DNA of 64,000 bases, from positions 62,001-126,000 of the forward strand of contig NZ_SACS01000008.1 of assembly GCF_004005945.1 (NCBI RefSeq), read 5' to 3'. Positions 35,221 to 43,761 of the stretch are shown piece after piece. Within the stretch, counting starts at the first letter, position 1; every line of letters starts with the position of its first letter. The position numbers and the translations under genes are program-made. The DNA is from Rheinheimera riviphila. Lineage in GTDB: Bacteria > Pseudomonadota > Gammaproteobacteria > Enterobacterales > Alteromonadaceae. The notes beneath the pieces are model-generated. The model saw only the letters and a program-made list of their open reading frames with translations, did no database searches and was not told the DNA's origin.

Positions 35221-35344
35221 AGATGCGGGAGTGTTGCCTTCGCTCGCTCGCCCCAGTCACATAGGACAACTATGCTCCTGGGTCGGGCTGGCGCTCCAGT
35301 CTCGCTCCTCGTCGCCTACCCGAATCTTCAATGATTTTGGGTAT
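35204..35344. repeat. Inverted-repeat element, copy C (ATACCC family)
   Basis: A 141-bp element with ATACCC at the left end and GGGTAT at the right. The inner arms TTGAAGAT and ATCTTCAA match apart from a few positions. The centre contains CCCCAGTCACATAGGAC and TATGCTCCTGGG, an imperfect hairpin also present in copy D. The stop codon of the gene before it is inside the element. Confidence 0.7.
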
Positions 35345-35374
35345 GGCAGAAGTAAGAGAGATTGAGGGCGAAAA

Positions 35375-35983
35375 TCAGCCCGCAGGCGCTTGTTCACCCG
35401 CTTCGGCAAAACGACGGACAAATAACGAAGTGGCATATAGCAACAAACCAATCACCGCCCCATACATATGCGCATCGGTGGCAACTTCGGCGTCAATGAG
35501 CGTGACGACGTCCTGACTGGCACCTTGCCATTGTTCCCAAATGACTTTGCCAAAAACTGCAGTTAAAATCAGCCAGCCACTGCTCCATTGGCGTTGAATA
35601 TCAATACAACAGCCACAAACCAGCAGTGCATGTAACCAGCCAGATAAGCCAACATACAAACTGATTTGTGGGCTCCAGAACAACAATGCTAAACCTATCA
35701 GTACCGAACCCAGCAGTAAATTTACTGCCAGTTGCAACGGCCGGTAATAGCTACCGTGTAGCAACAAAATTAATAACAACCCTCCCAGATTCATCACTAA
35801 ATGCCAGTTGTTGGTATGCATAAAATGGCCGGTGACAATGCGCCACCATTGCCCCTGATAAATCGCACTGCGGTCAAATTCTAACCAGGGAGTTAATTCC
35901 AGTCGCAATAAGTGCAGGACAATGAAAATAACTGCTAAAGATAAGCCGGCAACGGGTAATTTGGATAGACGGTCATGCATCAA
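35375..35983 (-). CDS. rrtA: Rhombosortase (GlyGly-CTERM processing rhomboid protease)
   Basis: A 202-residue membrane protein with about six helices. The rhomboid core is visible: HLVMN at 61-65, catalytic Ser114 in YVGLSGWLH, and His172 in TDAHMYGAVIG. Small size, GLSGWLH and HMYGAVIG are characteristic of rhombosortase, which processes proteins with a C-terminal GlyGly-CTERM tail before type II secretion. No GlyGly-CTERM substrate gene lies in this window, so it acts in trans. It is a lone gene reading away from ggt. Confidence 0.83.
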   Translation of the reverse strand: MMHDRLSKLPVAGLSLAVIFIVLHLLRLELTPWLEFDRSAIYQGQWWRIVTGHFMHTNNWHLVMNLGGLLLILLLHGSYYRPLQLAVNLLLGSVLIGLALLFWSPQISLYVGLSGWLHALLVCGCCIDIQRQWSSGWLILTAVFGKVIWEQWQGASQDVVTLIDAEVATDAHMYGAVIGLLLYATSLFVRRFAEAGEQAPAG

Positions 35984-36134
35984 GATTTAGATCTCTTTCG
36001 GTAATCGTTTGCAAAAGGAATAACAACAAAATGTTTCCGGAACAGGCTTATCTTAACTTATTTTTAGCTGGCATTGATCTGTTTGCGACAGATAAGTTAA
36101 GGTTGTCCCTTCTTGCGAAAAGATTGGAACACCC

Positions 36135-37886
36135 ATGAAGTTTTTAGTGCCGTTGATGAACCTGAGTTGTTGTTTTGCTTTGGTTTTTTCTTCATCAGTT
36201 TTATCAGCACCTGCCAATAATAAAGCAACCGATCCAGAAGCCGCGACTGGGGTTTCGCAAAAAGTCCGGGTGGACAGTGCCAATGCGATGGTGGTCAGCG
36301 CTAATCCACTGGCAACGAAGGCCGGGCAACAGATCCTTGCTGCAGGTGGCAGCGCCACCGATGCGGCCATCGCCGTGCAGCTAATGTTGGGATTGGTCGA
36401 GCCACAAAGCTCCGGCATTGGCGGTGGATTGTTTATGCTGCACTTTGATCAGGCGCAGAAAAAGCTGCAGACGATTGACGGTCGCGAAACTGCGCCGGCT
36501 GCCGCTCATCCGGACTGGTTTAAAGTTGATGGCAAAACGCTGGATTGGCGTACGGCTTATGTCGGTGGTAAGTCGGTCGGCAGTCCCGGGGTTATTCGGG
36601 CGCTGTTCGATGCGCATCAGCGCTGGGGCAAATTACCCTGGGCGCAATTGTTTGCGCCAGCTATTCAAACGGCGGAGCAGGGTTTTGTCGTATCACCACG
36701 TCTGGCAAAATTGCTTTATCTGTATCAGGACGGCGGTTTATCCCGGTTCGCCGCGTCCAAAGATTATTTTTACCCACAAGGCAAACCCTTGCCAGCTGGT
36801 CATCTGCTTAAAAATCCGGCTTATGCGGCGCTGCTGAAAAAAATCGCCAGTCAGGGGCCAGCGGCATTTTATCTTGGAGACAATGCCAAAGCTTTGATTG
36901 CAACCGTGAATCTGGCGGCGGTGAATCCGGGGCAACTGAGTGCTGCCGACTTGGCCGGCTATCAGGCCATTGAACGGACACCGATTTGTCAGAGTTACCG
37001 TAAGTTGAATGTTTGTGGCATGGCGCCGCCTAGTTCTGGTAGTCTCGCGGTGCTGCAAATTCTCGGTATGCTGGAGCAATATGATATTGCCGCGATGCCA
37101 GTGAATTCGGCAACGGCGCTGCATTTGTTTGCACAAGCGAGCCGTTTGGCGTTTGCCGATCGCGAACGCTTTGTCGCCGATCCTGCCTTTGCCACCGTGC
37201 CAGTGGAAGGGTTATTGTCGCGGGATTATTTACGAAAACGGGCAGCGCTCATCGGAACCCAGGATGCCCAACATGTGTTATCAGGTGAGCCTGAAGGTGC
37301 AACTGCACTTAGTAGCTCACAAGCAGTTGAGTTCGAAAACACCAGCCATTTTTCCATCGTCGATGCGAAAGGCAACGCCGTTAGTGTCACCACCAGTATT
37401 GAAAATGCCTTCGGATCTGGTTTATGGGTCAACGGTTATTTACTGAATAATCAACTGACGGATTTTTCGCTGGAAGCCAGTGTCGATAATTTATGGGTGG
37501 CAAACCGGGTCGAAGCGAACAAAAGGCCACGCTCGTCAATGGCGCCAATGATGGTGTTTAATCAACAAGGTGAGCTGGTGATGTTGGCCGGATCGCCTGG
37601 TGGCAGTCGGATCATCAATTATGTTGCACAAGCCTTGGTCGCGATGATTGACTGGCAATTGGATCCGCAGCAAGCGGCAGATTTACCAAAAGTAACCCAT
37701 CGCAACGATTTTCTGGCGCTGGAGCAGGGCACCGACCTGGAAGCCTTATTGCCAAAAATGCAGGACTTGGGTTATCAGACCAAAATAGTCGAACTGAACA
37801 GTGGGTTGCATCTGATCAAAAAATCGGCCACCGGCTGGCAGGGCGGCGCCGATCCGCGCCGTGAAGGTCAGGCGCTTGGCCTTTAA
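36135..37886 (+). CDS. ggt: Gamma-glutamyltransferase (periplasmic, self-processing)
   Basis: A 583-residue precursor with a signal peptide ending near VLSA-PA. The self-cleavage nucleophile is Thr403 (ENTSHFSIVD), followed by GNAVSVTTSIENAFGSG. The large subunit has GIGGGLFMLHFD and GRETAPAAAHPD. The small subunit ends with the PLSSMAPMMV and GSPGGSRIIN blocks (here RSSMAPMMVF). It breaks glutathione or transfers its gamma-glutamyl group in the periplasm, recovering cysteinylglycine. It is the first gene of a probable two-gene unit; a crotonase follows after 29 bp. Confidence 0.92.
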   Translation: MKFLVPLMNLSCCFALVFSSSVLSAPANNKATDPEAATGVSQKVRVDSANAMVVSANPLATKAGQQILAAGGSATDAAIAVQLMLGLVEPQSSGIGGGLFMLHFDQAQKKLQTIDGRETAPAAAHPDWFKVDGKTLDWRTAYVGGKSVGSPGVIRALFDAHQRWGKLPWAQLFAPAIQTAEQGFVVSPRLAKLLYLYQDGGLSRFAASKDYFYPQGKPLPAGHLLKNPAYAALLKKIASQGPAAFYLGDNAKALIATVNLAAVNPGQLSAADLAGYQAIERTPICQSYRKLNVCGMAPPSSGSLAVLQILGMLEQYDIAAMPVNSATALHLFAQASRLAFADRERFVADPAFATVPVEGLLSRDYLRKRAALIGTQDAQHVLSGEPEGATALSSSQAVEFENTSHFSIVDAKGNAVSVTTSIENAFGSGLWVNGYLLNNQLTDFSLEASVDNLWVANRVEANKRPRSSMAPMMVFNQQGELVMLAGSPGGSRIINYVAQALVAMIDWQLDPQQAADLPKVTHRNDFLALEQGTDLEALLPKMQDLGYQTKIVELNSGLHLIKKSATGWQGGADPRREGQALGL

Positions 37887-37915
37887 CGACGAATTAGCTT
37901 GAAGGAACTCTGAAC

Positions 37916-38662
37916 TTGACCATTCAAATTGAACAACAGGCGCAGGTATTAACACTGACGCTGGCTCGACCTGACAAAAAAAATGCGTTGTCGAGCGCAA
38001 TGTATCTGCAACTAACCCAAGCGCTGCGCGACGCAGAATCGGATCCCACTATTCATGTGATTGTGCTGCGCGGGCAAGCCGACTGCTTTTGTGCCGGTAA
38101 CGATTTAGCTGATTTTGTGGCGGCCGGTGCACTCAATGCCGAACACCCAACGGTGATGTTTTTACATCAGCTTAGCCAGTGCCCTAAACCGGTGATTGCC
38201 GCGGTAGCCGGATTAGCCATTGGGATTGGCACCACTGCTTTATTACATTGTGATTTGGTATACGCCGCGCCTGACTGTCGCTTTCAGCTGCCGTTTACCG
38301 CGTTAGGTTTATGTCCGGAAGCAGCGTCCAGTTTGTTATTACCGAAACTGTTGGGTTATCAGAAGGCAGCGCAATATCTGTTATTGGGCGAAGCTTTTGG
38401 TAGCTTTGATGCTGAGCGCTTTGGCCTGGTGAATCAGGTGATTGAGAACGATCAGTTATTTGCACTAGCGGCAGAGAAAGCGGCAAAGCTTGCCGCGTTA
38501 CCATCTGAAGCGGTGATGCAGTCGAAAAAATTACTTCGTCAGCCACAACAGCAATTGGTACAACAGGTACTCCATCATGAATTGGCGGTGTTTGAACATT
38601 TACTGCAGACCGATGATTGTCAGCAGGCGTTGCAGCGCTTTTTCCAACGTCCGAAAAGTTAA
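37916..38662 (+). CDS. Enoyl-CoA hydratase/isomerase family protein
   Basis: A 248-residue crotonase-fold protein from TTG 37916 with AAGGA nine bases upstream. It has RPDKKNALSSAMYLQL, the oxyanion loop FCAGNDLADF and AAVAGLAIGIGTTALLHCDL. The residue that is Glu in hydratases is replaced in AIGIGTTALL (no GGG-x-E), so classical hydration is doubtful; isomerase or another crotonase activity is possible. It lies 29 bp after ggt, perhaps by chance, since the functions do not obviously connect. Confidence 0.78.
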   Translation: MTIQIEQQAQVLTLTLARPDKKNALSSAMYLQLTQALRDAESDPTIHVIVLRGQADCFCAGNDLADFVAAGALNAEHPTVMFLHQLSQCPKPVIAAVAGLAIGIGTTALLHCDLVYAAPDCRFQLPFTALGLCPEAASSLLLPKLLGYQKAAQYLLLGEAFGSFDAERFGLVNQVIENDQLFALAAEKAAKLAALPSEAVMQSKKLLRQPQQQLVQQVLHHELAVFEHLLQTDDCQQALQRFFQRPKS

Positions 38663-38669
38663 TTGCAGT

Positions 38670-39116
38670 TTAGGTACCAGCGCGGGCAAATGGATCGGGT
38701 TTAATTTCTGAAATCAGCCATTTGCCTTTTTCCGCCACCATTTTTACCATCCGCATATCGACTCTTTTGCCACCGTCATAGGTACCGGTAAAAATCAGCA
38801 TCACATCCGCTTTATCGGTGTAAAACTCCCGCACACTTTTATTGGTGTCTTCGATAGTGATAGTCACTTCATCAAATTTTATATTCAGCAAAGTGCGGCT
38901 GGCGGCTTTGGCGGAAGAAAAGCTTTGCAGCACCCGGCCTAACGATGGCACTGCGTAGGTTTGTGCCGCTTTTAAATCATTGTTCACCAGCAAGGCTTCG
39001 AAAAATTTCACCGCGATTTGTTCCGGCACTTCGGCACTGTCAGTGGTACTGGAGGGTGCTGAGTCGTTGCAGGCACTGAGCAGGAATAAACTAAAAAAAA
39101 GGAACAAAGCGCGCAT
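38670..39116 (-). CDS. Lipoprotein with NTF2/SnoaL-like domain, function unknown
   Basis: A 148-residue protein with a lipoprotein signal (MRALFLFFSLFLLSAC, lipobox LSAC, Cys16). The mature part is a small domain with FFEALLVNNDLKAAQTYAVP and the final strands EKGKWLISEIKP, like DUF4878/SnoaL-type proteins. It would sit in the inner or outer membrane facing the periplasm. I cannot give a specific role. It is convergent with the crotonase, with 7 bp between their stops. Confidence 0.72.
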   Translation of the reverse strand: MRALFLFFSLFLLSACNDSAPSSTTDSAEVPEQIAVKFFEALLVNNDLKAAQTYAVPSLGRVLQSFSSAKAASRTLLNIKFDEVTITIEDTNKSVREFYTDKADVMLIFTGTYDGGKRVDMRMVKMVAEKGKWLISEIKPDPFARAGT

Positions 39117-39182
39117 GGGGAAGCCTCAGCTCAAGCAGGGATTTTGCTGAAGTTTGCTGCTTTTTTAGCTAGCTGTAAAGCA

Positions 39183-39208
39183 AAAGGCCACCGAAGTGGC
39201 CTTTCGTT
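39183..39208 (-). terminator. Terminator after cysK
   Basis: Stem AAAGGCCAC / GTGGCCTTT with loop CGAA; on the minus strand it is followed by TTTTG. It separates cysK from the lipoprotein gene. Confidence 0.85.
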
Positions 39209-39235
39209 CAAACAAACGTTCAAGCGAAGAGATGG

Positions 39236-40204
39236 TTATACCGTCAGTTCCTGTTCGGTAAAAACATCGGCAAACAAAGCGCTGGATAAATAACGCTCTG
39301 CAGCTGACGGCAGGATCACCACAATATTTTTGCCGGCAAATTCCGGTAATTCCGCCAGTCGTGCTGCGGCAACGACCGCGGCACCCGAAGAAATACCACC
39401 CAGAATGCCTTCTTCTTTCATTAAGCGGTGCGCCATCGCAATGGCTTCATCGTTGGTGACGGTTTCTACCCGATCAATCAGTTCTAAATCGAGGTTGCCT
39501 GGAATAAAGCCAGCGCCAATGCCCTGAATTTTATGCGGACCTGGTTTTAATTCAGCTCCGGCCAGCTTTTGGCTGATCACCGGCGAATCGGCAGGCTCCA
39601 CCGCAACGCTAATCAGCGGGTGTTTTTTCTCAAGCTTGATATAACGGCTTACACCGGTGATAGTACCGCCGGTACCAACGCCCGCGACAAACACGTCTAC
39701 CTGACCATCGGTGTCATTCCAGATCTCAGGGCCGGTGGTATCAAAGTGGATTTGTGGATTGGCCGGGTTTTCGAATTGTTGTAATAGCAGATACTTATCC
39801 GGATCCGATGCCTGAATTTCTTTGGCTTTTTCAATCGCGCCTTTCATGCCTTTGGCGCCTTCGGTCAGCACCAAATTCGCACCTAGCGCTTTGAGTAATT
39901 TGCGACGCTCCAGGCTCATGGTGGCAGGCATGGTTAACGTCAGTGGGTAACCACGGCTAGCCGCTACAAATGCCAATGCAATACCGGTGTTGCCAGACGT
40001 TGGTTCAATTAACTCTTTGCCAGGGCCAAGCAGACCTTTTTTCTCGGCATCCCAAATCAACGCAGCGCCTAACCGGCATTTCACACTAAAACTCGGGTTA
40101 CGCGCTTCAATTTTTGCGTAAACGTTGCCTGTGGTGACACGTTTCAGTTTGACCAGCGGGGTGTTACCGATTGACAATGAGTTGTCTTCATAAATTTTAG
40201 CCAT
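39236..40204 (-). CDS. cysK: Cysteine synthase A (O-acetylserine sulfhydrylase)
   Basis: A 322-residue PLP enzyme, the usual CysK length. I chose ATG 40204 ([10 protein letters not shown]), matching E. coli MSKIFEDNSL. PLP lysine is Lys42 in [11 protein letters not shown], the substrate loop is [10 protein letters not shown], the phosphate cup is [10 protein letters not shown] and the final block is GISSGAA. It makes cysteine from O-acetylserine and sulfide in the cytoplasm. It stands alone with its own terminator. Confidence 0.95.
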   Translation of the reverse strand: MAKIYEDNSLSIGNTPLVKLKRVTTGNVYAKIEARNPSFSVKCRLGAALIWDAEKKGLLGPGKELIEPTSGNTGIALAFVAASRGYPLTLTMPATMSLERRKLLKALGANLVLTEGAKGMKGAIEKAKEIQASDPDKYLLLQQFENPANPQIHFDTTGPEIWNDTDGQVDVFVAGVGTGGTITGVSRYIKLEKKHPLISVAVEPADSPVISQKLAGAELKPGPHKIQGIGAGFIPGNLDLELIDRVETVTNDEAIAMAHRLMKEEGILGGISSGAAVVAAARLAELPEFAGKNIVVILPSAAERYLSSALFADVFTEQELTV

Positions 40205-40303
40205 GCTAAGCTCCAGCATATTTAAGTGTGGCTTTAGCATAACCGCTACACCCGAAAACGAAAGAAGCGTTTTGGTATAAGTTATGCCGTCTTTTAGTTA
40301 TAA

Positions 40304-40429
40304 ATACCCGTCATCCTTGACGATGCAGGGTTGTTGGCCGCCTTCACTCACCCCAGTCACATAGGACTACTATGCTCCTGGGGATTCGCTCAGTTGCCGC
40401 CTACCTGCATCGCCAATGATTTTGGGTAT
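40304..40429. repeat. Inverted-repeat element, copy D (ATACCC family)
   Basis: A 126-bp element with ATACCCGTCATCCTTGA at the left and TTGGGTAT at the right. Inner arms GATGCAGG / CCTGCATC are complementary. The CACCCCAGTCACATAGGAC block is shared with copy C. It lies 40 bp upstream of the second MoxR start, and artificially extends that reading frame upstream. Confidence 0.72.
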
Positions 40430-40468
40430 AGAAATTGTTATAAGCATAGGTTTTATAAAGGAAGTCTA

Positions 40469-41314
40469 ATGAGTTTTCAAAGTAATGATCAATATATTGT
40501 CAGCGCAGAACTGGCGCTGGCGGTGAATGCTGCTATAGCACTGGAAAAACCGTTGTTGATTAAAGGCGAACCGGGCACCGGTAAAACTCAGCTGGCGTTG
40601 CAACTGGCCAGAAGCCTGCAATGTGATTTGATTCAATGGCATATCAAATCGACCACCAAAGCGCAGCAAGGTTTGTACGAATATGATGCCGTGTCGCGGC
40701 TGCGCGATAGTCAGCTTGGCGATAGTAAAGTGCAGGATATTGCAAACTACATCAAACCCGGCAAGTTATGGCAGGCATTTACTGCCAGCAACAGGCCCAT
40801 TTTGCTGATTGATGAAATCGATAAAGCCGATATCGAATTTCCCAATGATCTACTGCATGAACTGGATCAAATGGCCTTTGACGTGTACGAGACCGGCCAG
40901 ACCATCAAAGCCAAACAACGACCTATTGTGATCATCACTTCGAACAACGAAAAAGAGCTGCCGGATGCCTTTTTGCGACGCTGTTTTTTCCACTACATCC
41001 GCTTTCCGGATAAAGAAGCCTTGGCACAAATTGTTGATGTGCATTTGCCAGACTTGCGTCGTGACTTACTGAGTGAAGCGTTGGAGTTGTTTTTTGGCCT
41101 CCGCGAGATGTCGCAGCTGAAGAAAAAACCTTCGACTTCTGAACTGATCGACTGGCTGAAGCTGTTGCTGGCAGAGCAAATTCCGGCGGCCACTTTGGCG
41201 CAAAGTAAACAACAGGGCGGTTTGATGCCGCTGTACGGTGCATTGTTGAAAAACGAGCAAGACGTCGCGCTGGTAGAAAAGTTGTTGTTTATGGCCAAAC
41301 GCGCAGGACGATAA
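40469..41314 (+). CDS. MoxR-type AAA+ ATPase (second module)
   Basis: A 281-residue ATPase starting at ATG 40469 with AAAGGAAG just before it. The Walker A block is KGEPGTGKTQLA, Walker B is ILLIDEIDKADIEF, and ITSNNEKELPDAFLRRCFFHYI is the sensor. It differs from the MoxR protein at 4053 in length and in its GEPGTGKT loop, and belongs to the branch paired with CoxE-type VWA proteins. It is 4 bp upstream of such a gene, so the two are an obvious operon. The substrate is unknown. Confidence 0.88.
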   Translation: MSFQSNDQYIVSAELALAVNAAIALEKPLLIKGEPGTGKTQLALQLARSLQCDLIQWHIKSTTKAQQGLYEYDAVSRLRDSQLGDSKVQDIANYIKPGKLWQAFTASNRPILLIDEIDKADIEFPNDLLHELDQMAFDVYETGQTIKAKQRPIVIITSNNEKELPDAFLRRCFFHYIRFPDKEALAQIVDVHLPDLRRDLLSEALELFFGLREMSQLKKKPSTSELIDWLKLLLAEQIPAATLAQSKQQGGLMPLYGALLKNEQDVALVEKLLFMAKRAGR

Positions 41315-41318
41315 GCCA

Positions 41319-42494
41319 ATGCTGATTGATTTTTTCCTGACGGTGCGCCGTTATGGCGTGCCGGTCAGCATCACCGAATGGCTGGATTTACTAAAAGCGC
41401 TGCAGCAACAACTGGTGTTTGCCGATGCTGAACAGTTTTATCAGTTGGCGCGGTTGTGCCTGGTCAAAGACGAAGTGCATTTTGATAAGTTCGACCGCGC
41501 CTGCGCCGAATATTTCGACGGCGTAACGCAAATTGATTTAGCCAGCGCAATTCCGGAGGAATGGCTGGTACCAGGTATGCTGAAGCAGCTGTCGGACGAA
41601 GACAAAGCAGCGTTGCAAAGTCTGGGTGGGTTGGAGAAACTGCTGGAAGCCTTTAAAGAACGGTTAAAAGAGCAGCAAGAACGCCATGCTGGTGGCAATA
41701 AATGGATCGGCACCGGCGGCAGTTCACCTTTTGGTGCTTATGGTTTTCATCCGGAAGGGATTCGGGTAGGCCAACAAGGTAGTGGCCAGCGTAAGGCGGT
41801 GAAAGTCTGGGATCAACGGCAATTCAAGGACCTGGATAGTAAAGCTGAACTGAATAATCGCAGTATCAAGTTGGCGCTTCGACAGTTACGCCGTTTCGCC
41901 CGCACCGGCGCGCAGCAGGAACTTGATTTAGCCGGCACCATTGCCGCCACTTCAAAACAAGCCGGTTGGCTCGATTTAAAGTTTCAAAACGAACGCCACA
42001 ATGCAGTTAAAGTGCTGATGTTGTTTGATATCGGCGGTTCGATGGATGACCATGTCGAACAGGTACAACAATTATTCAGCGCGGCGCACGGCGAGTTTAA
42101 GCAGCTGGAATTTTTCTATTTTCACAACTGCGTCTACGAGCATGTCTGGAAAAGCGCAAAACGCCGGCCGCAGGATATGTTGGCAGTCGATACGCTTATT
42201 CACACCTATGGCGCTGATTACAAACTTATTTTTGTCGGTGATGCCACGATGGGTCCTTATGAAATCAGCTATCCCGGCGGTAGTGTCGAGCATTTTAATG
42301 CGCTGGCAGGCGAAGTCTGGTTGCAAAAACTACTGGGGCATTTTGGCAAGGCCGTCTGGTTAAACCCACAACCGTTGGCCTGGTGGGGGCATTATCAGTC
42401 GATTGAATTGATCAAGCAGCTAATGACAGAGCGGATGTATGATTTATCGCTGGATGGATTGTCACAGGCGATCCGCGCACTGCAGCGCAAATAA
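41319..42494 (+). CDS. CoxE-like VWA domain protein
   Basis: A 391-residue soluble protein. The N-terminal half is helical (SITEWLDLLKALQQQLVF, DEVHFDKFDRACAEYFDG). The VWA domain begins near 225 with MIDAS D-I-G-G-S-M (VLMLFDIGGSMDDHVEQ). It has the LNNRSIKLALRQLRRFARTG block typical of CoxE/VWA proteins that partner MoxR. With the ATPase upstream it forms a two-gene chaperone module. CoxE-type pairs are tied to metalloenzyme maturation in other bacteria; that use here is not shown. Confidence 0.86.
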   Translation: MLIDFFLTVRRYGVPVSITEWLDLLKALQQQLVFADAEQFYQLARLCLVKDEVHFDKFDRACAEYFDGVTQIDLASAIPEEWLVPGMLKQLSDEDKAALQSLGGLEKLLEAFKERLKEQQERHAGGNKWIGTGGSSPFGAYGFHPEGIRVGQQGSGQRKAVKVWDQRQFKDLDSKAELNNRSIKLALRQLRRFARTGAQQELDLAGTIAATSKQAGWLDLKFQNERHNAVKVLMLFDIGGSMDDHVEQVQQLFSAAHGEFKQLEFFYFHNCVYEHVWKSAKRRPQDMLAVDTLIHTYGADYKLIFVGDATMGPYEISYPGGSVEHFNALAGEVWLQKLLGHFGKAVWLNPQPLAWWGHYQSIELIKQLMTERMYDLSLDGLSQAIRALQRK

Positions 42495-42648
42495 CGCCAG
42501 CGTCGGTATCTGCAGATTAATATGCATAAGTAATTGGTTATAAAGTGAAAATCACCGTTAACATCCGCAGTGAAACTGTTTACAACAGGTTGGAAACGTC
42601 AGTAAGATAACTGCAGAGTTTTCCGTGCCGTAGCCAAGGACTTTCACC

Positions 42649-43671
42649 ATGCTTCCGATTGAAATAACGACACCGCAAGCTGAACCAACCGGCGTGGCAC
42701 TAACCGCCAAAGAAACCCGCGCCATTATTACGCCTTACGCTTTTCATGTAGATCCCGAATTACTGGGCGTGCCGTTGGCGAGTCCAATACGGCGCGGTGT
42801 CGCCATGGCCATTGATGGCCTGATTGTGCTCGGTCTGGCCAAAGCCAGTTTGCTGGTGATGGTGCCGGTGTTAGCCTACCTGGTGTGGTTACGCCTTAAG
42901 GCGCAAAAGTATGTTCAGGTGTTGTTATTGCTGTTGGCCGGGTTTGTCGCCGTCGGATCGGCCGAATATGCGCCGGAGATATTGTTTGAAGCGCCGGAGA
43001 CGACCAGCTCTTCTAAAGAACTAGACGTTGAAACTTCTGTGCAAATTGGCTTGGCAGCGGTGGCAATGGCCAAAGAAAGTTGCCACGACGGTTGTGTCGC
43101 TAAAGAGCTCAAATCGGTGCGGCGGATGATGCAAAAACAACAGATTGACCGCGCCATGGCGACCGATGTGATGACTGGGCTACTGGAGGGCAGTCAGCTG
43201 AGCGAAGAACGCCAGGCTCAGATGCTTGACGAAGTGCTGAAACATTACCCGATGTCTGAGGCACAGGTTGCGGCAGTCGATGGTGTAAAGCAACAATTAC
43301 CGAACACCGAAGCCTGGTACGTGCCTGATCCAGAAACCAAAAGTATTATGGAGTGGGTGAACGGCGTGTTGCAGGATTTAGGCATTGGTTTTGGCTGGGC
43401 GGTGTTTTATTTTACCGCTTTTGTCGGTTGGACCAATGGCCAGACGATTGGCAAAAAGCTCTGTCAGATCCAAATTGTCCGACTGGATGGTGTGCCGTTG
43501 GATTTGTGGCAGGCCTTTAGTCGGCAGGGGGGGTATGGTGCTGGTTTTGCCACTGGTTTACTCGGGTTTTTGCAGATTTTCTGGGACCCAAACCGCCAGG
43601 CCATCCAGGATAAAGGCTCAGGTACCGTGGTGATCCGTTTAAATAAACCAAAACAGCCTTTGCATCATTGA
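42649..43671 (+). CDS. RDD family membrane protein with long internal domain
   Basis: A 340-residue protein starting at ATG 42649, with AAGGAC upstream. The RDD features are split: SPIRRGVAMAIDGLIVLGLAK near the N-terminus and WTNGQTIGKKLCQIQIVRLDG near the end. Between them lies a roughly 170-residue insertion with a helical, acidic character and two cysteines (CHDGC). The first helices are very hydrophobic (SLLVMVPVLAYLVWL). RDD proteins are membrane-bound, some transport-related; the insertion is not recognisable. It is 155 bp after the VWA gene, so cotranscription is uncertain. Confidence 0.78.
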   Translation: MLPIEITTPQAEPTGVALTAKETRAIITPYAFHVDPELLGVPLASPIRRGVAMAIDGLIVLGLAKASLLVMVPVLAYLVWLRLKAQKYVQVLLLLLAGFVAVGSAEYAPEILFEAPETTSSSKELDVETSVQIGLAAVAMAKESCHDGCVAKELKSVRRMMQKQQIDRAMATDVMTGLLEGSQLSEERQAQMLDEVLKHYPMSEAQVAAVDGVKQQLPNTEAWYVPDPETKSIMEWVNGVLQDLGIGFGWAVFYFTAFVGWTNGQTIGKKLCQIQIVRLDGVPLDLWQAFSRQGGYGAGFATGLLGFLQIFWDPNRQAIQDKGSGTVVIRLNKPKQPLHH

Positions 43672-43761
43672 GCCGCAGTTCGGTTATACTGGTACGACAT
43701 CCCAAACAAGCGACCTGTCAAAGAGTCGTGTCAAAGACGAAGATAGCGCGGTGGAGTTATT

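Noticed and set aside
36052-36101. 9-bp inverted repeat CTTAACTTA/TAAGTTAAG upstream of ggt
   Set aside because: Short A/T-rich arms separated by 32 bp with no known motif; not strong enough to report as an operator.
36096-36128. Similarity between leaders of ggt (GGTTGTCCCTTCTTGCGAAAA) and the chemoreceptor (53156-53188)
   Set aside because: Only the nine bases TTGTCCCTT and a loose A-rich tail match; this can be chance in 64 kb.
40331-40468. Upstream extension of the second MoxR gene
   Set aside because: The extension is coded by repeat copy D; the ATG at 40469 has a strong AAAGGAAG site and begins the conserved domain.
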